Below, piece after piece: positions 43,503 to 56,900 of a stretch of 64,000 nucleotides of DNA. The notes beneath the pieces were generated by a model. It was not told the origin of the DNA. It saw only the letters and a list, made by a program, of their open reading frames with translations, and made no database searches. The DNA lies in contig PJRA01000403.1 of the NCBI GenBank assembly GCA_016987375.1, forward strand, positions 197,775 through 261,774. The letters are read 5' to 3'. The first letter of the stretch is position 1. Each line of letters opens with the position of its first letter. The position numbers were made by a program, and so were the translations under genes. Origin of the DNA: Brachionus koreanus. Its lineage: Eukaryota > Rotifera > Eurotatoria > Ploima > Brachionidae.

Positions 43503-46371
43503 TTTTGTTTTTATTAAGCGGAAGAAATGGCTAGTTTTAAAAAATTAGTTAATAAAAATAACTTTATACTAATGCAATCCTATATTAAACATAGAATAAA
43601 ATATTAAATGTTGTTATAGCAACTAAGTTATTTTAAATTAATGAAGCTATTATAATTGTTGTTATATGAGCCTTCATAAAGATGATATTTTTCTTGTTTA
43701 TTCTCATTTTAAAAGTTATAATCTTTTACATTTTAAAAAATTTTAAAGATATATTTATTTTTAAATGTATGTACAATTAATTTCACTTGAGCAAAATAAG
43801 ATTTTCGGAGTCAGTTAAAATTTTTAGTGCAAATAAATCTAATTGACTTGCCGAAATAGACTGATTCTCGGCTGGATTCTAAAAAAAATTGTAGTTATTT
43901 AATTTACAAGGAAATTTATCAGTATCTAATCGTCTTTATATAAAAAAAGTTAATGAAAGTTTTTTGGTGTAGACTTATTATTTTATTTTAACCAATGTTT
44001 CAATTAGACTCTAACAGACAGTATAAAGTTTAAGAATTAATAACAAAAATAAATTACCTATATTCTCTGTCGTTTCAGGCATAAAAGATTCAAATAAACT
44101 CCTAAAACGATCATGTATAAGTGAACGATAAATTACAAAAATTTTTAAATTCAAATTAAATTAAATTTTTATTTGAGCAAAAAATATACTTTTTAAAAAT
44201 CTTACTCGATTTTTCAAGTTAAATCAAACATTTTTAACTAAAATATTTTTTGATAAAATTTTTAAATGGCAATTTTTTTTTCGCTTTGACATTTTTTAAT
44301 AAAAATTTGAATACAAAAGCCCAAACAGCAAAAAGATTTATTTATAAAAAATCAAAAAGTTAAATCATTTTATGTATTTGGTTTTTTGATTTTAAAATAA
44401 TTTAAGAAATAATTAATCAATAAACTCGATCACTATTTTTTTTCAAATTAAACTTTTATCGTTTAAAATTTTAAAAAAATTCGTTCTATTTTCTTAAAAT
44501 AAGTTCCCAAAATTCCCGAAAAATAATTAAAATGGGTAAAGAACTTCCAATATTTTAGAAATAATAAACAGGAAATCTATAAAATAATTGAATATTCTAA
44601 AATTATGCAATTAATATTGAATTTTTTTATTTTTTGATTTTTATTAAATAAATTTTTTGGCTGTTATGGCTTTTTTTATTCAAATTTTTATTAAAAAAAT
44701 ATCAAAATGAAAAAATTACTTGCCGAATAGCTTTTAAAAATTAATTTGTCTCAATAAATAAATTTGGAAATTAATTTTCAAATAAATTATTTATTATTAA
44801 TAGATTATTAATAGAATTCTATTTACAATCTGCCGAGCTTTCTAGTGTTAACAATAAAAAAACAATATTTGATCTGTTTTAACAAAAAATATAAGGAAAT
44901 TCTGTTTATTTAGAGAATTACCGTAATCTGATTTGCATGTACTTAACTGTTGGAATTCTAGTATTTATTTGAATTTTGCAAATGAAAATTTTAAGAGGGT
45001 TCATTTAAAAATTTCTTTTAAATACACATTATTTTGAGATTTAATTAAATTTTAAAATTTTGTTCAGATTTTAAATAAATTTTATTTAGATTTTAATTTT
45101 ATATAGGTGAAACCAGTAAAAAATGTAAAACCAGGATTTCCCAACATTTGAATAATATAAAACGTTTTAAAAAAAAAAGTTGTAAAAAGTCTTGAAAATT
45201 TTGACTCAAACTCTGAAATAGCAGCCACTTTGGTAAAGCTGATCATGGAACACATGATTTTGTTTTTGCTATTTTTAAAAGTAACTTATTTGATGATTTA
45301 ATAAGAAAATCGGTGGCGTCGGAGCTAATTAATTTATTCAATGTTTAGAAATTTCTTTAATTAACCAAAAAATTCCGAATTACCAATTAATAAAGACATT
45401 ATCTTTTATAAAATAAAAATAAATTTTTCTAAAGTTAAATTTATAAGGAAAAATTTTATCATTTTTATTTTTGTTTTTTTTAAATAATATTTATATTAAT
45501 TTTATTTTATTTTTTGTTCTATTATGAAAAAATGTAAAAAATAGTTGAAAAAAGAAATAAATTGATTTTTTTCTTTTAGATTATCTAGGAGAAGGCAAAA
45601 GCTTGCCGAAACGCGTCAATATTTATTATTATTAATAAAGATATATTTATTTATTTGTATTTATTTTTCTATTTCAATAAAAAATTTAATTTAGATTATG
45701 GCCCCTATTTTCCAACTCAAAATCACTCAAAAAATCTAAATTTGATATTAAATTTTTTTAAAAACTAATATAATATTTTTTAATTCAATAACCAAAAGTA
45801 CATTAGATTACCCCAAATTAAAAAATCTAACTTCTTTCTTTTTTTGTAGCCAAATGTGAAAGTTTATTAATTATAAAAAGTTGATTGGATTATAATTTGA
45901 TTAAAATCATTGACTTAGACTTGACTAGTAAAAACATGCATTAAATTAATAGTGCTAAATTTTTACTATAAAAAGAACAGTATATTACTTCAAAAAAACC
46001 CTGCAATCCTAAATAAAAAGCATTTAAAGACAATCAAATTTTTTGAATTGGTTAATCTCCAGACCATGCTGCTAAAAAAATATTAGCTAGAATTTTAAAT
46101 TTATAGAAATTTAATATTTTTGGCTTTAAAATTTAAATATTATATTAGCTTTTAAAAAATAATAAATTTCAAATATTCTATTAAAAAAAACATTTTCTTG
46201 AAAAAATTTTATTCCTCTGTTTTTATCCAATTTTTTTATTAACACTATTGATTATTGAAATAAGAACACACATAAGCATAAAATTTTATTTTTCAAAAAT
46301 TTTAGATTTTCAATTAAATGAACATAAAAAAATTTTAAAAAATTTCTCCTAAAATATTTTAGCCTTATTTT
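43503..46371. other. Long intergenic region
   Basis: About 2.9 kb with no gene. A family 1 MITE end lies at 44805-44852 (gccgagctttctagtgttaa). A short hairpin ggcaa-aagc-ttgcc lies at 45594-45607. A GC-richer patch at 45180-45340 has no open frame. The rest is A/T. Confidence 0.5.
44805..44852 (+). mobile_element. MITE family 1, one recognisable end
   Basis: The sequence gccgagctttctagtgttaa is the reversed family terminus ending in TTAA, preceded by attattaat as in other copies. The opposite end was not found with confidence. Confidence 0.45.
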
Positions 46372-47647
46372 TTAATCTTGTCCAAGCATTATCAATTTTT
46401 CATTTGTTTCTTTTGATTTAATATTTGAATATTTGATTCTATTAACTTTAACTTTTTTGCAATCTTCAACACCAAACACTAAATTCGAATATTGTTCCCA
46501 TACATGTGTATTATTAACAAAACAAATAGTTCCACCGGCTCTCTTAAACTGATCAAGTTGTCTATTGATATCTCCAATACACACAAACTTAGGAACAGGG
46601 ATGTTAATTAGTTCTTGTTCAAAATCAAACAAATCATCTACTGAATTTTCTTTGTAACTAACTGCCCATTTACTATGATCATTATGAACAGAGAAACTAA
46701 GTCCAATTGAATCAAAATTTATTCGCTGAACATTTAAAACATTCCATTTAGAAGTACAATTTGATCTAAGAGTTCCTGGGCCATTATTCCATGTTTCAGT
46801 CAGCAAATCTGACTTGAGCGTGTTAGCCACTAGACCAGAATAGAGGTCATCATGAAAGTCAGTAAATTTTGAAATACTAAGTAGAACTTCACCACCTCTG
46901 GTAGTCAAATGTTTTACACTTGTCCATGGCGCTTGGGTTACATGTTTTTTATTAATTACAGACAACAAATTATCTAAAACCCCTTGGTTTAAATTTTTTA
47001 ATTTTTCAGGGATATAATAATCATAAACTTGGGGATAAGTGTAAAGCATTTGTTGACCAATTTGGTCCAATTGGTCAAATTTAAACGACATGCAGAGCAT
47101 TGATTGACCAAAAACACATTGAGGTGAACGAATAAAATATTCATTATCAGACTTTTTAGGTGGGAAATGTGGAATAGAATGAACTATCCATATAGCTGAA
47201 TGTTCATTGAAAAGAAGTATGCCTTTTGTGTGACCTCTTATTACTGTAACTTGATCAGCCTGATCATTGTACAAAACATAGCCAATAGTCGAGTCGTTTG
47301 AGTAAAGAGGTTGAAGAGTTCGGCCGGGAAAAGACAGTGAATCATTTATGCTAAGATTGGACAATTTCCATTTTGTTTGTTCACTTGTTACAAAAGAGTA
47401 AGCAGTGCCTTGAGAAATAAAGGGATTTAAATTGGGCGTGTTGAAATAATGGTGAACTTTTTTTGGAAGTTTGTACAAAGTGAACCTTAAAAATTACATA
47501 AATTAAAGATTAAAAATCACGTTAAATTAATTACCAATCTAGTGGTTCACCAGTCAGTTCATTACGGCACATCAGTTCATTTACTGTCTCGACTGGAATG
47601 GAACAAATTAGAGTCGATAGAAAAGTTATGACTAGACAAGCTAACAT
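46372..47647 (-). CDS. DNASE2: Lysosomal deoxyribonuclease II
   Basis: Two exons (47535-47647, 46372-47485) give 408 residues. A signal peptide (MLACLVITFLSTLICS) precedes the mature start CRNELTGEPLDWFTLYKLPK, which matches the CYGDSGQPVDWFVVYKLP start of the family. The phospholipase-D-like pseudo-dimer has conserved SLQ/TLQPLY, LLYNDQ, RGHTKG, WIVHSIPHFPP, DDLYSGLVA, NVQRINF and DHSKWAV, the last carrying the catalytic His. The enzyme cuts DNA at acid pH without metal, leaving 3'-phosphates, in lysosomes or in the gut lumen. Only the later Cys pairings differ from the vertebrate enzyme: ILPSNC is LRSNC here, and HSKWCV is HSKWAV. Confidence 0.93.
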
Positions 47648-49004
47648 TTTAATTCTTAGAAGTTTTTTTATTAAAAACATGCCAAATATATACAATTTTT
47701 TCAAGTTACTTGACTAGAAACTTTAATTCATCTTGATGATATTATCAATCACTATACAAGTGATACATAATGCAATATTTTGCGCATAAAGTCAGCGATA
47801 ATTTTGGTCACGTATTAAAAATAAAAAAGTTATTCATTTAAACAATTTAATATTATATAATAATCGTTAAACTTTTAGCTTGAATAAAAATAAAAACTAA
47901 ATTAACATAGATTCGACAATTTTGAAATTACTGTCAAATTATGTTTAAAATGTCTTTTTATCTAAATGGATACTTTTCAACAAATTTTTTATTTTCTCTC
48001 TTAAAAATAATCACTGAATATTCAAATTATCTAAAAGTCTAAAATAAAAATAAAATTTCTTCTTTCAGTATTTGTCTTGCATTGTCTTGCTTTCATTAAC
48101 AGTGAAGGCTGATAAGATAAAGATAGATTTAAAATTTCAAGAAAATTTTTTGATCAAGAATAATAAATTATGAGCCGGTTTAACATGTCTCCGAGCAATA
48201 GTCCAGATTAATCAATAATGTGAAAAGTGAATTATATTTAGAGTAAAAGTCGATATCATAGATCACGAAAAAGTAAGGCTTGGATGTTCGAGAAATACGG
48301 ATATAAGCGCGTATCTGGTGTCGCATAATTAGTTACTCAAAACTTAATTTGTAGAAAAGGACAAAATTTATAATATTAGAAAGTTTTTTTTTGAAAAAAA
48401 TGTTAACTGATGCTATAAGACTCGCTCTTGGCAAAAAGGTGAAAAATTATTTTGAAAATAATCTAAATATTTCAAAACCCGTAATGAAATACTGGGTATT
48501 ATACAGATGACAAAGAAAAATGTCCAGAAAACATTCGTTTTACTGGAAAAGAAATAATAAATTCAGTAAATTCAAAAGGTAATAAATTCAAAGGTTTATA
48601 TCAAAGAATGCTTGGATAAACGACTTCTACCATTCATCGAAAAGTATCACAGTTACTATATTTGTTTTGGTAAATAAATTAGGCTAAAATTATTAAAATT
48701 TCAACTTAGTATTAAATTTTATATAACTATGAAATCAAAAAAATTTAAACTTAGAAAAATTTAGGATTACAAATAGTTGTAATCTGTTATCAAATAAAAT
48801 TATATTTTTTGAATTTTCTTTTAAATTTATGTATTAACTATATCATACTTCACAATTCATATTCCGTTTCTTAAGAACAACCTCACATCAATGTGGCTTT
48901 TTCTTACATTATCAAAAAAAATCTAATAACATCAATTTTAAAACAAAAAATTTTATTATAAATATTAAAAAAAGAAAGAGCTTAAAAAAATTTAAAAAAT
49001 ATGA
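47648..49004. other. Intergenic region with possible decayed element
   Basis: At 48170-48640 the sequence is less A/T-rich and has short coding-like stretches (for example LTDAIRLALGKKVKNYF then ISKPVMKYWVLYR from about 48402), interrupted by stops. It may be a decayed transposase with a helix-turn-helix, but no diagnostic motif is present. No other feature. Confidence 0.35.
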
Positions 49005-52000
49005 TCATGTAATTACTATTCCTTTTGAAACGCATTTATTCTCTTGAGTATCAATTAGGGATGGCCAAACAAAATTTAAAATTTGATCAGAATTTTTATT
49101 CGATCCATGTGATCGTTCATGTAAAGTTTGATCAAATTTTGTGCTTGCATAATCCAATTTAAAAGGTGGATCACAGTTGACCAAAGCCCAAGCGGTTCTA
49201 ACCGACTCGTTTATGTAAATGTTCAATAGCTGACATTCTTTTAGTGGGTATTCTTGTAAAGTAGCCCACAATTGTTCTTTGACTTCTTTTATTATTCGGC
49301 TTAGGTCGAAAGAATTCGTGAATGATGCTGTTTGAAGATACTTGTTGATAGCTTGATCTATAATCAAAAACGAGTTATCGCTATCTGACTGGTTTGAGCC
49401 AGTAACTGAAGAGAATCTATTTGATTTGAAATGTTGAGCATTTTTTCTACTTCGACCATCTTCTTTAAAAAATACTAGATTATTAGCCGATTTTTGATCT
49501 AATTTAGCTTTATCATCACATTTTTCAATGATTATTGTTGGATTTCTGTTTTGACCCTTCAAGCTCAATGATCGATCTTTGCTTGTCCGATCATTTATTT
49601 GTAGGATGATCTTGACTTTTCTCTTTAAGTCACGTATATATATTTTGACATATCGATAAGAAAGCTAGAATAATATAAAATATTGAGCTGATTTTTGCAT
49701 TGGTTATTAGCACTAGAAAGCCCAAAGAAGGGTTTCTTAGAAAAAAAAATTTGAATTTTAATTTAAACTTGAATTTTATCACATTTAAATAAAATATCAA
49801 AAAATGACTTTAATCAGCTAAAAATATTATAGCAGTATAGTGGTTTATTGCAACGCATAGATGCGTAAATCTGACAACAGATTATGTGCAAAAAATATAA
49901 TGAAAGTTTTTGTCTATTTTTGCTATAAGAATATCACTAGATTGAGCTTCCACTCCCAACTTATTCAATTTTTGATTATTTCTCTTATAATTTTGCCATT
50001 TGATGTGATCAATATTTCTTTTAACTTTGATTAATTGTAATATTGTAATTTTTTTTTGGAAAATAAATAAATTTTCAAATAAAATGTTTAATTTCTCTCA
50101 AATACTTTAATTTAAATTTTTATGAGAAATTAGCAGGGCTTTCTAGTGTTAATAGTGTTGAGTACCACAGTGACGTCCAATAGACCGCCAAAAACTAGGT
50201 GTTGGTCGTATTGATGGCTCTGTATAAAAATTAAAATTTGAAAAATTTTCAATTATAAAAATTCGATAGATAAAAGATTAAGAAAAAAGTAAAATTTAGA
50301 AGAAAAATTTTTTTCCTCGCGGCCATCACCAATTTAAGGCGTTCCAGAACTCGTCACTGACGGTACCCAACAATAGTTATTAATATCAAGTTTAATGCCA
50401 AAGGGTTTAAAAACTTTGGATTTTATACTGCTTTAAAAGGTTATGTTGGAAAATATTTTGATAAATGTTAAAACATCAAAACCAGTAAATTAGAATTAAA
50501 TAAATTTAATACATTTTTTTTGTAAATTAAAAAAATTTTTAGCTCTTATAATCAAATTATCTAAATTAAATGGAATATATAATTTTTGGGATAAATTGTA
50601 GCGTCAAGCATTTAATTAATATAAAAATTCAGTTTACTTTCATCATAATTTTTGAGCAAACTTCAAAATAATTAAGATTTTAAATTTTTAAAATATTTAC
50701 CACAACTACTGAGAATAGAAGCTTGATTTTGAACTCAGTCATTGGTTTCATATCATTCAATGAGTCCAAAGATTGATACGCATCATTTCGATACACTGTG
50801 TTCAAATTATTGTATAAATTAATTAAGTAAGAAATTTGCTGATAATTATTCATTTGTGAATGTCCCTCACTAGCCAAATTGCTCAAAAAATCCATTGATT
50901 CCCTATTTTCTGATTCTGTCATTAGCAAACTTCGAGTAGACGAATAATGATCAACCATTTGAGGCTTTTTAAGTGCTTCACTAAGTTCTTTTTCTTTGTC
51001 GTTTAATTTAGATGTAAGATTTTCTTGCGATTGTTCAAGATTTTTTATTTTTTCATTTGCTTTTTGAAGTTCTTCTCTGAGAATTTCAATTTTTTTCAGA
51101 TTTTCGCTATTGTCAATTTCCTTTATTTCTAGTGCTTCTAGGCTTGTTTGAATCTGACTATTTTTCAAGACTGCTGGCGATTTTCTATCGACTTCATCGA
51201 ATTCTTCATTTTGATCATCTTCTAATCTTATATTTTGGAAAATTTTATTATTCAAAATCGAGGTTCGCTTTTTGGTTTTGAATTTCGAAGGCAAAGTACT
51301 GTTGCCTGATGGGTTGGTGTAAAAACTAATGTCTGAAAAAAAAAATCATAATTTCTTTAAAATAAAAATCTAATAATGTGCTAAATTTTATTAAAAATAA
51401 AAAAATATGCTGCAACAATATCAAATTAATTTTTTTAAAATTTTTTCTTTAAATTCATACATCCCCTGTGTCCAAAGTCCAGGGTCTTTCTTTTTATATA
51501 TTTTGGTCTTTAGTTTAAACAAGACATATTTTTAGTTTTAGAATTAATCGATTTAGAAGAGAAAATATTCTTTTAAATTTATTTGATAGTGCCATGCGAT
51601 TAAATTCTGTTGTAAACTTCGTATTAAATTATAGAATTCTAAAATAATTATCATTTATATACTCTATTTAAATTTTAAAGAAAATTTGATTTTAAAATCT
51701 AAAATAAATCCTCCTTTATTTTAGATTTTAAAATTTATTTGATGATCAGAAATATCAAAAACAAAGAACATTAAGTCGACTTGTTCTTCTAATTTTCTAT
51801 TTTTGAATTTATTTTTTTGCAATGTAAAATTTTAGTAAAAAAAATACAGTAAAAAGGGAAATTTTTTTCTTTTTTGTGAAAAAATGGTTCTGCAAACAGT
51901 ACATTGTACAAATTTGTACAAACGAATTCTAAACTCTGTAAAGCTCTTCATTTTCCTGTATAATGCACATCATTACACGAACAATTGATAAAATTTGCAA

Positions 52001-53750
52001 TAAATTGCATAGTTTTTGTACTGTAATTTTTATACTAAAATTTCACAGTGCCAAAAACGCGATTTATTTGAATTGTAATTTTGCATTTTTTCTTAATTGA
52101 AATCTTAAATTTGAAACTGCAAGTTGTAATGACATAATAGTAAATGTAAATTTTGAATTTTTTAGTAATTTTTTAGTAATTTTTTAGTAAATTTGAAATT
52201 GATCGAAATTTTTATTTTTGATATTTTTAATTATGAGAGATTGAATTAGATAAAAAATAGAAAAATATTTATTTTTTGTAAAATATTGTAAATTTTTCAG
52301 ATGAACAATTTAAAATAAATAAATAAGTACCTGAAAAATATTTTGGCTTGACAGGATCCAAACTTGTATCATCGCCCAAATTATAGCAATTGATAGAAAT
52401 ATTTGAATTTAGTATATCTGTCATATTGTCTATACTATTGACAATTTTGGCAGCGATGTCAGACGATGCTGATAATGTATCCAAGTAGTTTTTTTTTAGC
52501 AAAAAATTTTTTCGCTTTATGGTACTAGTAGATTTAGCTGGCGTACTCTCGATCACATCATTTTGTCCGAACAAAGAATTTTCCAATTGTTGTTTTACTT
52601 GGTCATAATTAGCCGGGTTATTGTACAGTAAAAGTTGATCTGCCGAGCATTTTTTACGCCATATTTGTATACAGCGTTCGAATCCGAGCGAGTAGCGTTT
52701 AAATAAAGGCTGCAAAGGCTCCAATGAGGTCAAATAAGTGTCTTCACGCTTCAAATGTGAAAAAACCAACAAAATCTCTTTGTCTAAATTTATTTTTTCG
52801 AGCAAATTATCAATCATTTTTTCTATACGAACCGTTTGAAGAAAAGGCTCTATTGAGTTCATTAGAGATTTGTTCAAATAAAGCCTATTTTGAACATAGT
52901 CTTGGCAAATGGTCGAACTGGTTAAGGTTTGAAATTTTTCAGTTACTTTATGCGAACTACTTTTCAAATTAAAAACTGACTCGGATCTCATCTTACTTGT
53001 TTTGGCCGAGGCCCGACTCGGCCGCTCAATGCTACTCGATTTTTTAAATTGTTTTAAATTTTTGTCCGATTTAAGGTCGTTAATGTAATCGTTAAGTTTT
53101 AGTAAAGCTTTGTGACACTTGTTTATTGTGTTAACAAGCTCACTCTTAACTTTTTCACAAGTATTCATGTTAGAAAATTTGGAAATTACCAAAGCGTTAG
53201 AGAATTGGTTGAGATTGGAGACCGAATATGCACTTGTCGATGAATTTAGTTTGCTATTCTTGCAAGCAGGAAACTTTATATCTTTAGACTGATCGAGTTC
53301 TTTTTCGAACTTTAAACAAGCCCGATCACATGCATATTTAAAGAAAAGAAGTCTTGCATAAAGACTAGGCTGCACATAGGATATAATTCTGATTACATTT
53401 TCGAATGAGTCCAGCATTTTGTTTCCGTCAATGGGCTCAATTGTCTTTTGGTCGTTTACTAAGCTGAAGTAAGCGACCATTTTGTCAATTAAGCGTTCAG
53501 GCTGGAGCAGACGAGTCGGAAAAGAGTCTGGCTCATGAATAAATATCTTGGCATAGAGAGCTTCAAATATTTCAATAGTATAGGGTAATCGTGACAAATA
53601 GAGCTTAAATGGAAGCTGATCTAGGACTTTTTTCAAAGCTGTATGATTGAGACGATTTATGAATAGAACACAGTCATCGTATCGATGCAAATGGAATAAA
53701 TCATTTAAATTTGACAAGACCAATTCCGAATCCAAATTACGAATACTCAT
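49005..53750 (-). CDS. SPATA18: Mitochondria-eating protein (SPATA18/MIEAP)-like
   Basis: Three exons (52331-53750, 50701-51332, 49005-49664) join in frame to 903 residues. The C-terminal domain (about 620-900) follows the MIEAP pattern: LYNNLNTVYRNDAYQSLDSL, then VKEQLWATLQEYPLKECQLL, AWALVNCDPPFKLDY and ILNFVWPSLI...VSKGIVIT. A coiled coil lies at about 545-595 (IEILREELQKANEKIKNLEQ onward). The N-terminal 180 residues form a separate conserved-looking helical domain (CVLFINRLNHTALKKVLDQL; LPYTIEIFEALYAKIF; FPTRLLQPERLI) that human SPATA18 lacks. MIEAP proteins condense in mitochondria around cardiolipin and promote quality control; the same role here is inferred. At 903 residues it is much longer than the human protein (about 540). 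Intron 2 holds a MITE. Confidence 0.82.
49704..50153 (+). mobile_element. MITE family 1, best-preserved copy
   Basis: The left end TTAGCACTAGAAAGCCC and right end GGGCTTTCTAGTGTTAA are near-perfect inverted copies, flanked by ttattag and ttaatag. The roughly 430-bp A/T interior is non-coding. CACTAGAAAG ends with a TTAA-type target resemble piggyBac (CCCTAGAAAG, TTAA). It lies in intron 2 of the SPATA18-like gene. Confidence 0.7.
51824..52070. mobile_element. MITE family 2, diverged copy
   Basis: The ends gcaatgtaaaattttagt (left) and actaaaatttcacagtgcc (right) are inverted. The interior gtacaaatttgtacaaacgaattctaaactctg is the reverse complement of gagtttagaattcatttgtacaaattt at 26565. It is the same family as 26429-26706 but much older. 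It lies in intron 1 of the SPATA18-like gene. Confidence 0.6.
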
Positions 53751-54334
53751 TTCAAAAGTCTAAAAAGAATTGATAAAGATTTTTTTTCAAATATAAATTT
53801 TAAATAAGCTTAAATTAAATTGTTTTTTAATAATTAAAACTCATTAAAATAAAGTATGATGATCAAAATTTTAAAAATTTAAACAATTTTTTAATTTTAA
53901 AAATTTTTTATTTATAAGCTTAATTTTAAATAAATTTTACTATTTTATTTTTAAATTAAAGTTATTTAACATAATTGATCTAACAACTTAAAGGAAAATT
54001 TTGTAAAAATTAAGTCAGCACAAACAAACAAACAAACTTAAGAGTAATTTTTTGTTGACCCTATTCTTTCTTAGTCGATAATTCACATCACCTTTTCCAG
54101 TATCTTTTTGAGAAACAACTCCGATCTGACACAAAGATTACTGCATTGAGCTGATCATTTACACCGCAATTATTACCCAGTCTAAAACAGTCCCCCATTT
54201 TTTGATGAAAGGGATTTAAACATGTGCCCCTTATTGCCGAGATATTTTGAAGATTTTTCAACCCTCAACGGGTGTTGAAGCCTCAGCCCACTGTTGCATT
54301 AAAAAACTTGAGTAATATAACAGACTAGTTTTAA

Positions 54335-54595
54335 AAGTCACAAAAATTAAGTCAAAATAACGACTCGACTTAAATTTTTTATTCTTCAAGTCAAAGAATA
54401 AACGCCATTTTTTTAGAAATAAAAGGTAAAATTAATAAAATAATTAATATTTTGAGGCAATGTTCGGACTTAACATTACTACTGTACTTTTTGACCAAGG
54501 TCCCTCGAAGCCCAAATATCTCTTGATCAAATCAGACTTGTTTATAAGTCAAAGTAATGACTTGATTTAAGACTTGTGACTAAAACTAAATATCA
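54335..54595. mobile_element. MITE family 3, uninterrupted copy
   Basis: The ends agtcacaaaaattaagtcaaa and gacttgatttaagacttgtgact are imperfect inverted repeats. It is similar throughout to the element split by an insertion at 26220-26830 and contains the intact site aaatatctcttgatcaaatc. Non-coding, about 255 bp. Confidence 0.6.
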
Positions 54596-56834
54596 ACATA
54601 AACTTTTTTATTATTTTTTGATAATTTTTCTATAAAAGTTAATCAAATATAAATTTGTATTTTAGAGACAAGGGCACTAGCCTGTTGATTAACTTAGCAA
54701 AAAAAAGTGAATTAAAAACTAAAAAGATCCAATTTGCGCACAAGCTTCTACTTGAATTTTGTGTTAAATCATATTCATTTCAGCTAGAGAAAATATTAAT
54801 AAAAAGCTAAATATTACTAAATTTTAAGTTAAGCATAGTCAGGTCTTACTTGGATTGCTGTTTTACTATCATGAACAAGATTCTTTGAAAATAACAAAAC
54901 TAGAAATTCAATTATAAAAAAATCAATTAAAAACAATTGAAATTTTATTTAACAACAAATATTTAACATAGATATCCAAGAAGTTTAAAAGTTGATCTAA
55001 AAAAATTTTTTAAAATTGCAGAAAAAAGCTAAAATTTTCTTCTAATCTTTGAAAAATTTCATTAATTCCCTAAAAATTTTTTAAATTCTCCAAATGTTTT
55101 GATTTGAATATTTTACAATAAATCGGCCAAGATAATTTCCTTTACGAAATTGGGTTTAATGAGGGCCATAGCTATTGCAAATCCAAAATTTTTTTTTTCT
55201 TAACCTAGAAAAAAATATAAAAATCAAAAAACTTAGATGAATAAAAATGAAATAATTTTCAAAAAATGTAAATTATTCATTAAATTTTGGCATTGAAAAC
55301 TTTTGTAAAAACTTGCACAATCATAAAAAAGCTATTTTTGATAGCAGCAATTATTTTAACTTTACGGAAACAAATGCTAAAAGCAAATAAACGCTATAAA
55401 TTTTACCATAAATTCCATCATTAAAAGATAATTGATTAAAAATTTATCTGAAAAAAAAAACAAAGCAATGCTGCAAAACTAAAATTATATCTGTTTTAAT
55501 CTGAGTTTAACTTAAAATTATAAAATAAAAACTTATTAGCGTAACAAACAACTTATGCAGTTTTCAAACATTTTTCGTTTATCAAATTGATCATTATTCA
55601 ATTAATATGAAAAAATTTGCATTTTTATTATCTATTTTAATTTAAACTAAATAATTTACTGGCAAAATATTCAAATACTATTTTTATCATATAGAATTTT
55701 TTTTCTTCTTTAAAACAAAGCAAAACTTTTAAGTTATGTAGTAAAGGTTTAACTGTTTCCTCTGATTAAACCTAGTAGTAAAACTAAAGACAAATAAATC
55801 TATATTAATTTAAGATTAGAATATTACATAAAAATAAGAATATTTAGATGAAAACCTTTTTTTTCATTAAGCTTTAAAATTTTAAAATTCTGATAGCTAA
55901 TAAACTTTGCAGAAGAGATTTCTGAGGGGAAGAATGAATTTTCTCAATAATTCAGATCGCTAAAATCTTTGGCATTTAATAGGGTCAAACCAATTTCTTT
56001 TAGTTTCTTCTTATCTTTGATAACTAGCAGAAATTTAAATAGTTCAATTAGTTCTATCATATTCAAATGAGAAAAAGAATTCAGATAAAACTAACTTAAG
56101 TATATTAGGTAATCAATCGAATTTTTATATATATTAAATTAAACGTAATATGATATAATAATATTATTTTTAATTTAAAAACCACTTACACTTACTAACT
56201 AATCAATATTTAAGAAAAAATAACTTTGTTTAAATTTAACTAAAAAATGGCAAAGTAATATTTTTTATCAAATTTTATTTTTCAAATTTGATCAATTTTT
56301 TAAGAAATTACAATCTTTTTTCAATAAATTAAAAGCTTTGAAATATCTGAACAAAATTTAAATTTTACTTGGCCAAAAAAATTAATATTTAATAAATAAT
56401 TAATATGAAAGAATAAATAAATTTTTGTTTCGTTTTAAACAATTTAATCTTGTTGAAAAATATTTTTAATTATTTAATTAAATTATTTTCTATTTAACTG
56501 ATTGATTTAGACCAAAATGAATAAAACATAGTTTTAATAGCTTGAAATTTGTATGCTTTATCTAATAAAAAAGATTTATTTCAATTTTTATATAGGGAAA
56601 ATAAAAAAGCTATGCAAAAAAAATTTAAAACTAGTCCATAAAATAATCAATCAAACTAATTTGGTGAAAATAAATATTCTAATTTAAGAGATGATTGTTT
56701 CTAAGTCAAAACTGTGCTAGCATAGTCAGCAACATGATTAATACTGGAGAGCATGTTGCTTTCTGGCAAAGATTATGAAAATTAAAATTTCGCTTATCTA
56801 TTAAATCGTTCATCTTCGATCAATGCGTTTGTTG

Positions 56835-56900
56835 GCGCAAATCAAATCAATCAAACATAATTATGTTCCACCAAGTAAAAAGCAATAAAGAGGAATAAAA
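56835..56900 (+). repeat. SINE-like repeat fragment
   Basis: The order caaatcaaatcaatc, attatgttccaccaag, aataaagagga parallels 6795-6840 and the 3' part of the SINE at 30160. The head is not recognisable. Confidence 0.4.
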
